From assembly GCF_000422505.1 (NCBI RefSeq), contig NZ_AULX01000020.1, positions 62,001-126,000 of the forward strand: DNA of 64,000 bases, given 5' to 3'. The notes beneath the pieces are model-generated. The model did no database searches. It was not told the origin of the DNA and saw nothing but the letters and a program-made list of their open reading frames with translations. The position numbers and the translations under genes are program-made. This document shows positions 17,640-25,903 of the stretch, in pieces. The stretch is from Paenibacillus pinihumi DSM 23905 = JCM 16419 (lineage in GTDB: Bacteria > Bacillota > Bacilli > Paenibacillales > Paenibacillaceae). Each line of letters starts with the position of its first letter. Within the stretch, counting starts at the first letter, position 1.

Positions 17640-18377
17640 GTGAATACCGATCTCATCATTGTCACTTATAATTCCGCCCCATATATCGAGAAGTGTATCG
17701 ACGCAATCGACACGCATACGCCCTCCAGTTACCAGATTATCGTCGTCGATAACGGCAGTACAGACGATACCGTTAACCTTCTCAAGAAGCTCCCTCATGT
17801 GGAATTGATAGAGAACGATATTAATGCAGGCTATGCCCGCGCAGTGAACCGCGGCATCCGGCAAGGAACCAGCGAAACAATCGCTGTAATGAACCCGGAT
17901 GTATTCGTAACCGATGGCTGGCTGACTCCTCTTCATGAGCTTCTGTGGTCAGACGAGAAAAACGCTATTGTCGCGCCCAAGCTCATAAATAGCGCCAACC
18001 AGCTCGTAGGCGTCGGGACCAACTGGGATTGGAGCGCACCTTATTTCATGCTGCCCAACAAACCAGGGCTTCTGGAGGAAGTGAGAGAATGCATGGCTAT
18101 CAATGGAGCCTGCTTTCTGCTCAAGAGGCAGCTTCTGGACACAATCGGCCTGCTTGATGAGCAATATTTCCATTATTTTGAAGAAACTGATTACTGCTTC
18201 AATGCCAATTATTGCGGTTATCGGGTCTTGTTCTGTCCGGCGAGCACCGTCATCCATGAGTATTACCCGAACCCGGAAAGGGATCAGGCAATTCATCAAT
18301 ACTGGGTACAAAGCGAGACAATCTTCAACCGCAAATGGAGCTACCGGGGCAACGGGGTTATTGCCAAAAATCCGTAA
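17640..18377 (+). CDS. Family 2 glycosyltransferase, rhamnosyltransferase-like
   Basis: A 245-residue protein with a GT2 fold: DLIIVTYNSAPYIEKCIDAI, IIVVDNGSTDDTV, NAGYARAVNRGI and VMNPDVFVTDGW, plus the later FEETDYCFNANYCGY motif. These features are typical of rhamnosyl- and related transferases acting on surface glycans. It starts with GTG after AAAGGGGGG. It forms a two-gene plus-strand unit with the methyltransferase 18 bases downstream, so methylation of the transferred sugar is a reasonable guess. Confidence 0.85.
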   Translation: MNTDLIIVTYNSAPYIEKCIDAIDTHTPSSYQIIVVDNGSTDDTVNLLKKLPHVELIENDINAGYARAVNRGIRQGTSETIAVMNPDVFVTDGWLTPLHELLWSDEKNAIVAPKLINSANQLVGVGTNWDWSAPYFMLPNKPGLLEEVRECMAINGACFLLKRQLLDTIGLLDEQYFHYFEETDYCFNANYCGYRVLFCPASTVIHEYYPNPERDQAIHQYWVQSETIFNRKWSYRGNGVIAKNP

Positions 18378-18395
18378 ATCGAGGAGCGACTGGAG

Positions 18396-19148
18396 ATGAA
18401 TTTTAAGAACCTGCAATGGGGTTCGGACCGGCTTGTCATCCATGATCGGGTATTCAGGCTTGAATACAACAAGGACGATCTAAGCTGGGAGCTTGGCTCC
18501 GAATGCTTTCCGCTGATTAAAAATAAAGAAATTATGGACAGTTATGCCCGCTTTTTCACAAGCCGCCCTTCCTTTCACCCGCGTAACATTGTTGAAATCG
18601 GCATGTTTGGCGGCGGAAGCATGGCGCTATGGAATGAAATATTCAAGCCGGATAAGCTGATCGGAATTGATATCGACTTCAACAAGGAGAACGATTACTT
18701 CAGAAGATATCTTGCGGAGAACAGCACGGATCGGACAATCGCGGCCTACTGGAATACGGATCAGGGAGATAAGGCGGAGCTGGAGCGGATTTGTAGCGAG
18801 GTGCTGCAGGACGGGATTGATCTCGTATTTGATGATGCCTCCCATCTGTATACGCCGACCAAGCATAGCTTTGAGGCGCTTTTCCCTTTCCTGCGTCCAG
18901 GGGGCTTATACATTATTGAGGACTGGAATTGGGCGCATACCGCACCTTTTCAACAAGAAACGTCCATCTGGCGGAATGAGACGGCTCTGACACAGCTTGT
19001 ATTTGAGCTTGTGGAAGCAGTAGGCAGTTCGAGACTGCTTGCCAATGTACACATATTTGACGGCTATGCGGTCATTGAGAAGGGCACCGAGCCATGGGAG
19101 CAGAGCCAGAAGTTTTTTCTCGATAACATGATTTCCAGAAGGCCGTAA
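18396..19148 (+). CDS. Class I SAM-dependent methyltransferase, CmcI/TylF-like
   Basis: A 250-residue methyltransferase. The SAM motif NIVEIGMFGGGSMALWNEIF lies near residue 67, followed by KLIGIDIDFN (acidic ribose contact), DLVFDDASHLYTPTKHSFEA and GGLYIIEDWNW. The DDASH and EDW motifs recall the metal-dependent sugar or antibiotic O-methyltransferases of the CmcI/TylF type. It follows the rhamnosyltransferase-like gene, so methylation of a sugar of the surface glycan is the likely role. The acceptor hydroxyl cannot be identified. GAGGAG lies upstream of the ATG. Confidence 0.8.
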   Translation: MNFKNLQWGSDRLVIHDRVFRLEYNKDDLSWELGSECFPLIKNKEIMDSYARFFTSRPSFHPRNIVEIGMFGGGSMALWNEIFKPDKLIGIDIDFNKENDYFRRYLAENSTDRTIAAYWNTDQGDKAELERICSEVLQDGIDLVFDDASHLYTPTKHSFEALFPFLRPGGLYIIEDWNWAHTAPFQQETSIWRNETALTQLVFELVEAVGSSRLLANVHIFDGYAVIEKGTEPWEQSQKFFLDNMISRRP

Positions 19149-19153
19149 TCAAA

Positions 19154-19213
19154 AAAATCCTTTATAATGGACTATCGGACATCTCTCTTGTCTGAGCCAC
19201 TATAAAGGATTTT
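19154..19213. terminator. Terminator between glycan cluster and GNAT/peptide operon
   Basis: Long arms AAAATCCTTTATA and TATAAAGGATTTT extended inward by TGG/CCA. It lies between convergent genes and is A/T-flanked on both sides, so it can work in both directions. Confidence 0.8.
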
Positions 19214-19259
19214 AAGTTTATTGGCGAAGAAGGAGAACGGGCCTGCAACTGCCTGCTCA

Positions 19260-19769
19260 TCAGGTCCTTAGCAAGCTGGCTTCCAGTTGGGCGAACGGAG
19301 CCTGATACAATGCCAGCCCATTGACGATGGAGCGGGACGCACCAGGCAGTGCAGTGAATTTCGTGAAAAGCCTTTCAAGCTCTGGAATCTCGGCGGGAGC
19401 CCAGAACTGCACTTGGCTTACGGCCGGGTTTTCCTGCTTCATCAGACCTGCAAGCGCCCGCATTCCCTGCAAAAACAATGTAGTTCCCCGGTACTCCTGT
19501 CGGATAAAGACAGTCTCGATCTGGCATACATGCTTATCTTCATATTGATTCGGCCCTGTGCCAAAGACGAAGCCAGCCGCCCCGACCACTTCATAAGGCT
19601 CCTCTCTAAGGATCAGCATGGCCTTTCCGGCAATGAGCGGACTGCTCAGAAAGCTTAATTTGACAGCAAATTCGTAAGGCAAATTAAGATTGTTATGGTG
19701 TTCGAGCAGAAACTGAATGTACAATTCATCATCCATCTCCAGCTCACATGGACGAAACATAAACTCCAT
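19260..19769 (-). CDS. GNAT-fold acyltransferase, paralogue A
   Basis: A 169-residue GNAT-like protein. The strand VCQIETVFIRQEYRGTTLF followed by LQGMRALAGLMKQENP corresponds to the acyl-CoA pyrophosphate loop and following helix, although RGTTLF departs from the usual RGxGxG/A. It is clearly paralogous to the protein at 19945-20460: both carry RGT.LF, a following helix ending in a proline-containing turn, and a C-terminal L..KF. Its ATG overlaps the stop of the 35-residue peptide gene (TAATG), so the two are translationally coupled. It may acylate the peptide; ordinary small-molecule acetylation is the alternative. Confidence 0.7.
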   Translation of the reverse strand: MEFMFRPCELEMDDELYIQFLLEHHNNLNLPYEFAVKLSFLSSPLIAGKAMLILREEPYEVVGAAGFVFGTGPNQYEDKHVCQIETVFIRQEYRGTTLFLQGMRALAGLMKQENPAVSQVQFWAPAEIPELERLFTKFTALPGASRSIVNGLALYQAPFAQLEASLLRT

Positions 19770-19876
19770 TAGCTAATAGCCGCACGCAAGGAATCTTGAA
19801 TCTGAACAATGTTTCCGAATCCGTTTTCTTTTTTCGAACTTTTGTCTAACCACGCTCTTGGTGTAATCATGTGCAT
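19769..19876 (-). CDS. Small peptide (35 aa), candidate modified-peptide precursor
   Basis: A short gene preceded by a textbook ribosome site (AAAGGAGG at 19881-19888). The product begins MHMITPRAWLDKSSKKENGF and ends NIVQIQDSLRAAIS. The second ATG at 19870 is an alternative start with better spacing. It has no cysteine, a lysine- and serine-rich middle and an amphipathic end, and no signal peptide. It sits between two paralogous GNAT genes in an operon headed by an ABC exporter, and its stop overlaps the next start. That context suggests a ribosomal peptide that is acylated and exported. The family is not recognised, and the function is inference. A translational-coupling leader is the main alternative. 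Confidence 0.6.
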   Translation of the reverse strand: MHMITPRAWLDKSSKKENGFGNIVQIQDSLRAAIS

Positions 19877-19944
19877 ACGCCCTCCTTTCATTCATCGCTG
19901 CAAGATGCTGTTGCCCTTCAATGACCTGATCCGTATTTTCTGCC

Positions 19945-20460
19945 CTAAACACGCTGGAACCTCTTCAAGTCTGCCTTCAGCTTGCTTATTTTTTCGGAGA
20001 AGACCACTTCCTCGCCGATCACCCCCTCACGGCTATGGCTTTTGTTCATAAACTTGGCATATAAGTTGCATATATATTGATTATCCTGTAAGCCGGCAAA
20101 CCGGATCTCTTCGACCTCCGGATGATGTTCTTCAATCAGATTAACCAGAAAAATAAGTCCCTTTACGAACAGGCGGGTGCCCCTGCCTGCCCGGTCCATG
20201 ATGGCCATACTGACAAACGCAACCTCTTGATCCTCAAAATTCCGCTCCTGTGTACCTATGTGGTAGGCTGAAGCTCCAAGCACTCGCCCATCGTCATTCG
20301 CGATACATACGAGATTCCCCTCCGTAATAAAGGAATACAGCAGCGCGACCATATCCATGGTCGTATATGCCGGATGAAGATCACGTCTGTTTTTGATAAA
20401 AAAATGGCTCACAGCCGCAAACTCTTCATCTGTGACGCACCGCTTGCAGGTCGTTTTCAT
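19945..20460 (-). CDS. GNAT-fold acyltransferase, paralogue B
   Basis: A 171-residue GNAT-like protein, paralogue of the 19260-19769 product. The core region is EVAFVSMAIMDRAGRGTRLF followed by VKGLIFLVNLIEEHHPEVEE; RGTRLF is in the acyl-CoA-loop position. The N terminus carries two cysteines (TTCKRC). GAGGAGGTT lies upstream of the ATG, 31 bases after the exporter stop. Two diverged acyltransferases in one operon around a peptide gene suggest two substrates or two steps. Acyl donor and acceptor are unknown. Confidence 0.7.
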   Translation of the reverse strand: MKTTCKRCVTDEEFAAVSHFFIKNRRDLHPAYTTMDMVALLYSFITEGNLVCIANDDGRVLGASAYHIGTQERNFEDQEVAFVSMAIMDRAGRGTRLFVKGLIFLVNLIEEHHPEVEEIRFAGLQDNQYICNLYAKFMNKSHSREGVIGEEVVFSEKISKLKADLKRFQRV

Positions 20461-20491
20461 CTGAACCTCCTCACTCTTTGCTGCCCGCGGC

Positions 20492-22642
20492 TCATAGCCG
20501 CTTGGCCAGCGACTGCTCCAGCATCTTTAATAATTGCGGGTACCGGGCCGTCAATTGGTGAAAGGCATCACGTCTGACCGATAAAAGTATCGAATGCCCC
20601 ATCGCCTTGACCGTTGCGGTACGGGGAATATTCCGAAGCAAGGCAATTTCGCCGAAATGATCGCCATCCTGCAGTACCGCTACCCGCTGCTGCCCTTGGC
20701 CTGGAATTTGCTTCATAACCTCAAATTTGCCGCGAACGATGATGTAGAACTTGCTGCCTTCCTCCCCTTCAATTACAACAGCATCTCCCGCATGGCATGT
20801 TTCCGTCGAGAACAGCGCAGAGATTTCTTTAAGCACCGGGCGATCCAGCCCTTCGAAGAACGGCATCTGCGCCAAGCGTTCAATTTCCACCGTGGCATGA
20901 AGCCCGTCCTCGGACAATTGGAAGCCGTGCTGTTTCTGCCACAGGCTAAAATACAGGCCGCGAAACGCCAATAGCTCCTGATGTGTACCGGATTCCACAA
21001 TTCGTCCCGACTCAAACACATGAATACGGTCAGCATGAACAACCGAGGCGAGACGATGCGTAACCGAAATCACGGTCTGCCTGCCGCGCATCTGTGCGAT
21101 TAACTTATTAATATCAGCCTCAGAGGCAGGGTCCAAAGCGGACGTGACCTCATCCAGCAGCAGCAGTCCGGGCTTCCTTAGCAGAGCACGGGCAATAGCA
21201 ATCCTTTGCCGTTCACCACCGGACATGGAGCCTCCTTCATGATGAACCGGTGTATCATAACCTCCCGGCCAGGATGCAATGACATCATGGATTTGGGCTT
21301 GCCGTGCGGCTTCGGTCATTTCTGCTTCCGTTATCGTCTCAGCCCTGTCCAGCAGCAGGTTCTCCCGAATCGTTGTATTGAACAGGAATGTATCCTGGGC
21401 AACGAGCACAGTTTGACTTCTCAATGAAGCCTCCTCTACTTGCCGCAGATCCGTTCCGTTAATGGATACAGTTCCTTGCTGCGGATCATAGAAGCGGGCC
21501 AGCAGTTGAAGAGCCGTACTTTTGCCTGAACCGCTCGGACCGACGAAAGCTTCATAGCTTCCGGCTGCAACCGACAGGCTGACCTGTTTTAGCTGATCGT
21601 TGCCTGCTGTGTACCCGAAGGTCACCTCATCCATACGGATATCAGGCAGGCCGGGCGGAATTCTAACAGGCTGTTTTGCCTCTGGCACATCCGGTTGCTC
21701 CTGCATGATCTCCCCGATACGGCGGAAGCTGATGGCCGACTCAATCAGGCCGGGAACCAGGAAGGACAGACTGGATACGGATTGGCCGACGGTCATGAAT
21801 AGCGTAAAGAAGGCGACAAAACTGCCGACGCTCATCCCGTCCGTGAAAATCAAATAGCCGCCAAAGCCGATCATAACCCCGTTCAGAATCATCAAAGCTG
21901 TAAGCGGCAGCCGCTCCATCAGAGCGCCCGTCATATGGAGCTTCAACCCGGAGGCAAACAATTCCCGGATTTGCAGCTGTGCACGCTCACGAAAGCGGGA
22001 CTGCTGATGCAGCCCTCTAATCGTCTTATGCCCTTTGACAACCTCATCGATTGTATTGGTGAAGCGTTCCTGTGCTTCCTTATAGTTCACATTGTCTGCC
22101 TCTGCACGGCGTTGAAGCAGCTTCGGCAGGGCAAACATCAGGACAGAACCTGCTGCCATTACGAGGGTCAATTTCCATTCGAGGGCAAACAGCATGGACA
22201 ACCCCAGCAAAAGACTGAGTCCCTCCTTGATCAAGTAAGGGCTTCCAACACGAATCGCCCGTTCAATCGATCCCATATCCGCCCCAAAGCGTGTCACCAA
22301 ATCACCAATCCGGTATCGCTCAAAGAAGGGCAGCGACTGCTTTTGCAAATGATAAAACAAATCCGTTCTCAGCCTGCGGATGATCTCGCCGCTCACTCTG
22401 CCAAGTGAATAATCTCCGCCCGCTCCCGCTACAATACTGATCAGCCCCCCGGCAAGCAAAATGCCCAGAATCAGAATAAAGGCTTGCAGGTTCCTCGGGG
22501 TAAAAGCTTCATCTATAAGGTATTTCAGGCTGAGAGGCGCAGCCACTGCATAAGCAACCTCAATGATAATACTGAATAAGAACAGGCTGCTTAACAGCTT
22601 GCAGGAAGCAAGATACTTCCCGATCGTCCTCATAACATTCAC
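20492..22642 (-). CDS. ABC exporter (TMD-NBD) fused to a cyclic-nucleotide-binding domain
   Basis: A 716-residue half-transporter. The six-helix exporter domain covers about residues 10-310. The ATPase domain (about 330-570) has GPSGSGKSTALQLLARF, MSGGERQRIAIARALL, LLLLDEVTSALD and THR at the switch. A C-terminal cNMP-binding domain (about 590-710) has FYIIVRGKFEVMKQ and the phosphate-binding cassette FGEIALLRNIPRTATVKA. Exporters normally end near residue 580, so the last part is an added regulatory module. GTG at 22642 follows GGGAGGGT. It heads the operon with two GNATs and the 35-residue peptide, which is its plausible cargo. Confidence 0.85.
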   Translation of the reverse strand: MNVMRTIGKYLASCKLLSSLFLFSIIIEVAYAVAAPLSLKYLIDEAFTPRNLQAFILILGILLAGGLISIVAGAGGDYSLGRVSGEIIRRLRTDLFYHLQKQSLPFFERYRIGDLVTRFGADMGSIERAIRVGSPYLIKEGLSLLLGLSMLFALEWKLTLVMAAGSVLMFALPKLLQRRAEADNVNYKEAQERFTNTIDEVVKGHKTIRGLHQQSRFRERAQLQIRELFASGLKLHMTGALMERLPLTALMILNGVMIGFGGYLIFTDGMSVGSFVAFFTLFMTVGQSVSSLSFLVPGLIESAISFRRIGEIMQEQPDVPEAKQPVRIPPGLPDIRMDEVTFGYTAGNDQLKQVSLSVAAGSYEAFVGPSGSGKSTALQLLARFYDPQQGTVSINGTDLRQVEEASLRSQTVLVAQDTFLFNTTIRENLLLDRAETITEAEMTEAARQAQIHDVIASWPGGYDTPVHHEGGSMSGGERQRIAIARALLRKPGLLLLDEVTSALDPASEADINKLIAQMRGRQTVISVTHRLASVVHADRIHVFESGRIVESGTHQELLAFRGLYFSLWQKQHGFQLSEDGLHATVEIERLAQMPFFEGLDRPVLKEISALFSTETCHAGDAVVIEGEEGSKFYIIVRGKFEVMKQIPGQGQQRVAVLQDGDHFGEIALLRNIPRTATVKAMGHSILLSVRRDAFHQLTARYPQLLKMLEQSLAKRL

Positions 22643-22687
22643 TTATGACCCTCCCTCCCCGAACGAGTAATTTTTCCACTATTCGAC

Positions 22688-22717
22688 ATTATATCATAGG
22701 TATTTAATCGTTAAATA
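22688..22717 (-). promoter_or_regulatory. Promoter with overlapping palindrome upstream of the exporter/peptide operon
   Basis: On the minus strand a consensus TATAAT (22688-22693) is preceded by a perfect inverted repeat at 22701-22717, arms TATTTAA and TTAAATA around TCG. The repeat covers the -10/-35 spacer and the weak -35, the normal place for repressor binding. Confidence 0.45.
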
Positions 22718-22838
22718 TAGTTATTTTTACGGAAATGCCCTCATTTACTTTACTATTCCTGCACTTAAATTTATGCTGGTATGAGGAATTTGTCTGGTGG
22801 TTCTACTCTATCTAACAATCCAGTAAAGGATGAAACCC

Positions 22839-23558
22839 ATGATCAGACCTATTGTGATTTGTCTCCTGCTCATTGCACTTGCCACTGGCTGCGCCCAGCA
22901 GGATGATTTTATATTGAAGGGCAGCAAAGCCTCCAAGGGTACTCAACAGTCCATGCCCGATGAGACGCCTCAAAATCATCTTGGGCCGGTGGGCTTTCCA
23001 CAGGGGGCTGCAGTATCTCCACCACCTCCCCCGGTATCTTCCCGTGACGATGACTCGTTAGAAGCCCCCGCCTGCTATTCTGAACTGCGAATGAAACAGG
23101 CGCCACTGGATGTACAGGCTATGGAAGGATTTAAAAAGGTCGAAGAAGCCTGTTATAGTTATTATGTTCCGGAAGAATGGTCCGTTGAAACGGACAAAGA
23201 GGTCCATGAGCTCGTCTTTAAGCAGAGAAGGCAAGTTATCGGACGCTCTCTCATTCTCGACTGGTATGTATCCGATACATCCGATAACCCGGCAAGCTAC
23301 GGGCAAAATCATGCAGAGGTCAAGGCTATGAAAGTACTGGAGCCTCCCAAGATAGAAAATCTATTTATCCGTCCTTACCTGATCAAGCTCACTTTGACCA
23401 AGCCTGCAGCCATGCAAGACCCCGACTGGAGCAAGGACGAGCTTCACCTTCTCCTTTCTGTCGCCGAGCTGGAGCAATCTTTCGCTTTTATATTTGAAAC
23501 CGAGATGGATGAGACGGTCATTCAGCAAATTGTATCCTCATTTCGATTCAAGGACTAA
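22839..23558 (+). CDS. Putative lipoprotein of unknown function
   Basis: A 239-residue exported lipoprotein. The signal peptide MIRPIVICLLLIALATGC ends in a lipobox (LATGC). A proline/serine-rich linker with a PPPPPVS run follows to about residue 70. The C-terminal part (about 90-239) looks like a compact mixed fold (CYSYYVPEEWSVETDKE ... FIFETEMDE), reminiscent of PsbP-like lipoprotein domains, without clear catalytic residues. I start at 22839 because AAAGG is nine bases upstream; the ATG at 22830 abuts the ribosome site. It is divergent from the exporter/peptide operon and could share its control, but nothing proves a link. Confidence 0.7.
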   Translation: MIRPIVICLLLIALATGCAQQDDFILKGSKASKGTQQSMPDETPQNHLGPVGFPQGAAVSPPPPPVSSRDDDSLEAPACYSELRMKQAPLDVQAMEGFKKVEEACYSYYVPEEWSVETDKEVHELVFKQRRQVIGRSLILDWYVSDTSDNPASYGQNHAEVKAMKVLEPPKIENLFIRPYLIKLTLTKPAAMQDPDWSKDELHLLLSVAELEQSFAFIFETEMDETVIQQIVSSFRFKD

Positions 23559-23561
23559 TAA

Positions 23562-23606
23562 AACAAACCTCTGACACGTGCATCATGCAGGTGTCAGAGG
23601 CTTGTT
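23562..23606. terminator. Terminator between lipoprotein and DUF2306 genes
   Basis: Arms AACAA-ACCTCTGACAC and GTGTCAGAGG-C-TTGTT. The hairpin begins just after the lipoprotein stop and overlaps the last codons of the convergent DUF2306 gene. Confidence 0.75.
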
Positions 23607-24298
23607 GCGTGGTGTGGCTTTAAATTAGCGCTATCCTTGAAAAAGATTCGAATCACAAGTTCAGCCAACAAGATTAGCGTAAAGATAGCCCCCAGCACAC
23701 CGATCGTATAGCTGTCCGTATAGGCTATTCCCACACCCTTATGAAAAATAAAGGTGTACAAATGAATGAACATATTCGTAAAGCAGAACGCATAGCTGCG
23801 TACCATCCATATCCGGTGCTTATAGACATCCTTCTTTTTTATTTTGATCACCGCTATGACTGTCATCGCGAGCCAAAGAATATTCACCATATTGAAGGCA
23901 ATGCTGTTGATCTTTCCCCCGGTTGAGTAAGGAGCCATATAACCCGAGGTTAAATCCGTAATCGCAACACTGGTTACATACAGGTAACCGAGTATTTTGT
24001 GGAAAGTCCGGTTTCGCTGTATTCTTCCGGCAAAATTCAGACCGCCCGCAATCATTGCCAGACATGCAAAAATAACATGCACATACATCACTTTGAGCCA
24101 CACAGATGTGTGCAGTTCACGCTTCAAATCCGTCTTATGGCTTAAAAACTGCTCTGCCTGAGGATCATGCACAAAATTCATGTAGGTGACATAAAAGATA
24201 AACATAATGGTGAAAAGCAGCATTAGAGCATACAGCCCCCGGCGCACTCTTTGATGCTTTACTAGCGGTACATCACCTGTATTTGCCATGCTTTTCAT
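23594..24298 (-). CDS. DUF2306-type multi-helix membrane protein
   Basis: About 234 residues with six to seven hydrophobic helices, first at about residue 22 (GLYALMLLFTIMFIFYVTYM). Helix-embedded histidines in YVHVIFACLAMIAGGLNF, FHKILGYLYV and IHLYTFIFH recall the DUF2306 family, whose haem or metal binding is only proposed. The motif ITDLTSGYMAPYS is also visible. The start is uncertain: I take the ATG at 24298 with GGGGG seven bases upstream. Another ATG is at 24289, and a GTG at 24328 lacks a ribosome site. Confidence 0.7.
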   Translation of the reverse strand: MKSMANTGDVPLVKHQRVRRGLYALMLLFTIMFIFYVTYMNFVHDPQAEQFLSHKTDLKRELHTSVWLKVMYVHVIFACLAMIAGGLNFAGRIQRNRTFHKILGYLYVTSVAITDLTSGYMAPYSTGGKINSIAFNMVNILWLAMTVIAVIKIKKKDVYKHRIWMVRSYAFCFTNMFIHLYTFIFHKGVGIAYTDSYTIGVLGAIFTLILLAELVIRIFFKDSANLKPHHATSL

Positions 24299-24465
24299 AC
24301 CCCTGCCCCCAACAAGCCCGTTTTGCACCCGGTTTCATATGTTTTAATTATAGATGAGTTCTGGCTGTATTTCTCTGATTATATGTTACAATTTTCACAC
24401 GATTAGCCGCATCAAGCGTGCCAATTGCTTGGCTGCAGGTTGGAGGGGCAGAAACTCGTCTTCTA

Positions 24466-25038
24466 TCATTGAACAGTCGTTTTACGTTGAAAAGAGGGTT
24501 CGTTCAGCACCCATTGAACAGCATCCAGCACATTTTCTGCAATATGGTCCGGGGTAACCTCACTCCACTTGGATCTGTACGTTTCAAGGGAGTCTGCACC
24601 CCAGCCTGTTTTCACCAGAACTTTGCGGCATCCCGCTGCCGCTGCTGCAAGCATATCCGTAGAACCGACATCCCCGATGAATACACATCTTTTCAAATCA
24701 AGGTTCAAGTCCTCTGCTGCCTCTAACAGCATGCCGGGCTGAGGCTTTTTACAGGCACAAGCTTCATCCATGGCATGCGGGCATATGTACCACCCATCAA
24801 AGCCAAACGCACGGAACTCCTCTTCAAAGTCCTGTCTGCTGACAACCCCCGTCGAAATCCGATGCTGATTCGTGACAGCTACGATCTTAATGCCGTTCTC
24901 TTTTAGCAGTTGAATCGCCTTTTTAGAAAAAGGATACAAAGCAAACTGATTAGGATGAACAAAATGCCCGGTTCCGCCAATCGTTCCATCCCTGTCCAGA
25001 AATACAGCATCAATTTCATATGCACGTTGTTCTCCCAT
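24466..25038 (-). CDS. HAD-IIIA family phosphatase, GmhB/HisB-N-like
   Basis: A 190-residue HAD hydrolase. The nucleophile motif is AVFLDRDGTIGG at the N terminus, motif II KIVAVTNQHRIS, and late acid motif VFIGDVGSTDMLAAAAAG. The zinc-site pattern CPHAMDEACACKKPQPGML (C-x-H...C-x-C) is the loop of D,D-heptose-1,7-bisphosphate and histidinol phosphate phosphatases. The start ATG at 25038 follows GAAGGAGG with good spacing; upstream in-frame ATGs are less likely. The substrate is probably a small sugar phosphate, not determined here. Confidence 0.85.
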   Translation of the reverse strand: MGEQRAYEIDAVFLDRDGTIGGTGHFVHPNQFALYPFSKKAIQLLKENGIKIVAVTNQHRISTGVVSRQDFEEEFRAFGFDGWYICPHAMDEACACKKPQPGMLLEAAEDLNLDLKRCVFIGDVGSTDMLAAAAAGCRKVLVKTGWGADSLETYRSKWSEVTPDHIAENVLDAVQWVLNEPSFQRKTTVQ

Positions 25039-25120
25039 CAAAAAAACCTCCTTCAAGTTTGGATACACCTTCATAATAGCTGACATGAACCAAATTTCAT
25101 ATATTTCCTTTTATAAACAT

Positions 25121-25148
25121 AAAAAAGAAACGGCCCTTTAAGGACCGT
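25121..25148 (-). terminator. Terminator of the MEKHLA gene
   Basis: On the minus strand, arms ACGGTCCTT and AAGGGCCGT (one mismatch) followed by TTCTTTTTT. It lies 103 bases after the MEKHLA stop. Confidence 0.65.
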
Positions 25149-25250
25149 CCCGTTCAGCAAATGTCGCGTAGGGCCGCCGTGCGAAAGGTTCTTTCGATCG
25201 CTGGCTATCGACGTTTATTTCTTTTGTTCAACTGATATAAATACAATTAT

Positions 25251-25715
25251 TTAAATATATTCATATTCCGTAAATGCAGCCGCTTGCCCGCAATGCACGC
25301 CCGCATCATCGACCAAATTCCATACGGTTGCCTTCTTGATATAAAAGCGCCGTCCGCTGCTGGAAATCCGGATACCCGTATAGTCGCTAACGTAGCCATG
25401 CTCCGTAACCTGAGCCAGAAACTGCGCCCGCTCCTCCCGCTCCATCGGCTCGGCGGTCAGACGTGACGGCGTGCTTGTGAACTGTTCCCACTCCATTTCC
25501 CATAAGCGCATCGCCGTCTTGTTGCCATAGTTCAGCACCGGATCGGACTGCAGTCCATGAGATAAAATAATGCCCGGGGAATTATCCAGCTGCGTCTTGA
25601 TGCTTTGTCCGGGAACAAGCGGTATTAATTCCTTTCCTGTCCACTTGCGATAACAGTCCGTAAGCAGCTTCGCATGGGCCTCTTCTGCTGCATCTGCCTG
25701 ATTGAATGCTGTCAA
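25251..25715 (-). CDS. MEKHLA domain protein
   Basis: A 154-residue small protein consisting of one MEKHLA domain, a PAS-related fold first described at the C terminus of plant HD-ZIP III proteins and found alone in bacteria. Family features are PGIILSHGLQSDPVLNYGNK near residue 50, AMRLWEMEWEQFTSTPSRLT, and SSSGRRFYIKKATVWNLVDD near the C terminus. It presumably binds a small ligand; no partner is adjacent, as the next upstream gene is the thiamine operon end 188 bases away. Role unknown. Confidence 0.85.
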   Translation of the reverse strand: MTAFNQADAAEEAHAKLLTDCYRKWTGKELIPLVPGQSIKTQLDNSPGIILSHGLQSDPVLNYGNKTAMRLWEMEWEQFTSTPSRLTAEPMEREERAQFLAQVTEHGYVSDYTGIRISSSGRRFYIKKATVWNLVDDAGVHCGQAAAFTEYEYI

Positions 25716-25903
25716 TTCGATCGCTCCCTTGTCTTTCTGTATGTCTCCTTCATTCTACCATCTGACCAGAGCAAGCGACATATGCCATACGAAGCAGACT
25801 TCAACAAGTACCGTTGTTTGCAGAAGGGAGGAGTTTGCAGCCCCTGGAACAACAGCGAACAGAAGAATCTTTACACGGCAGTCCTATCAAAATTACGCCT
25901 TAA

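Noticed and set aside
24466-25038. HAD protein considered as histidinol phosphatase
   Set aside because: It has the shared zinc-loop pattern, but no histidine biosynthesis genes are nearby, so only the broader GmhB/HisB-N-like call is supported.
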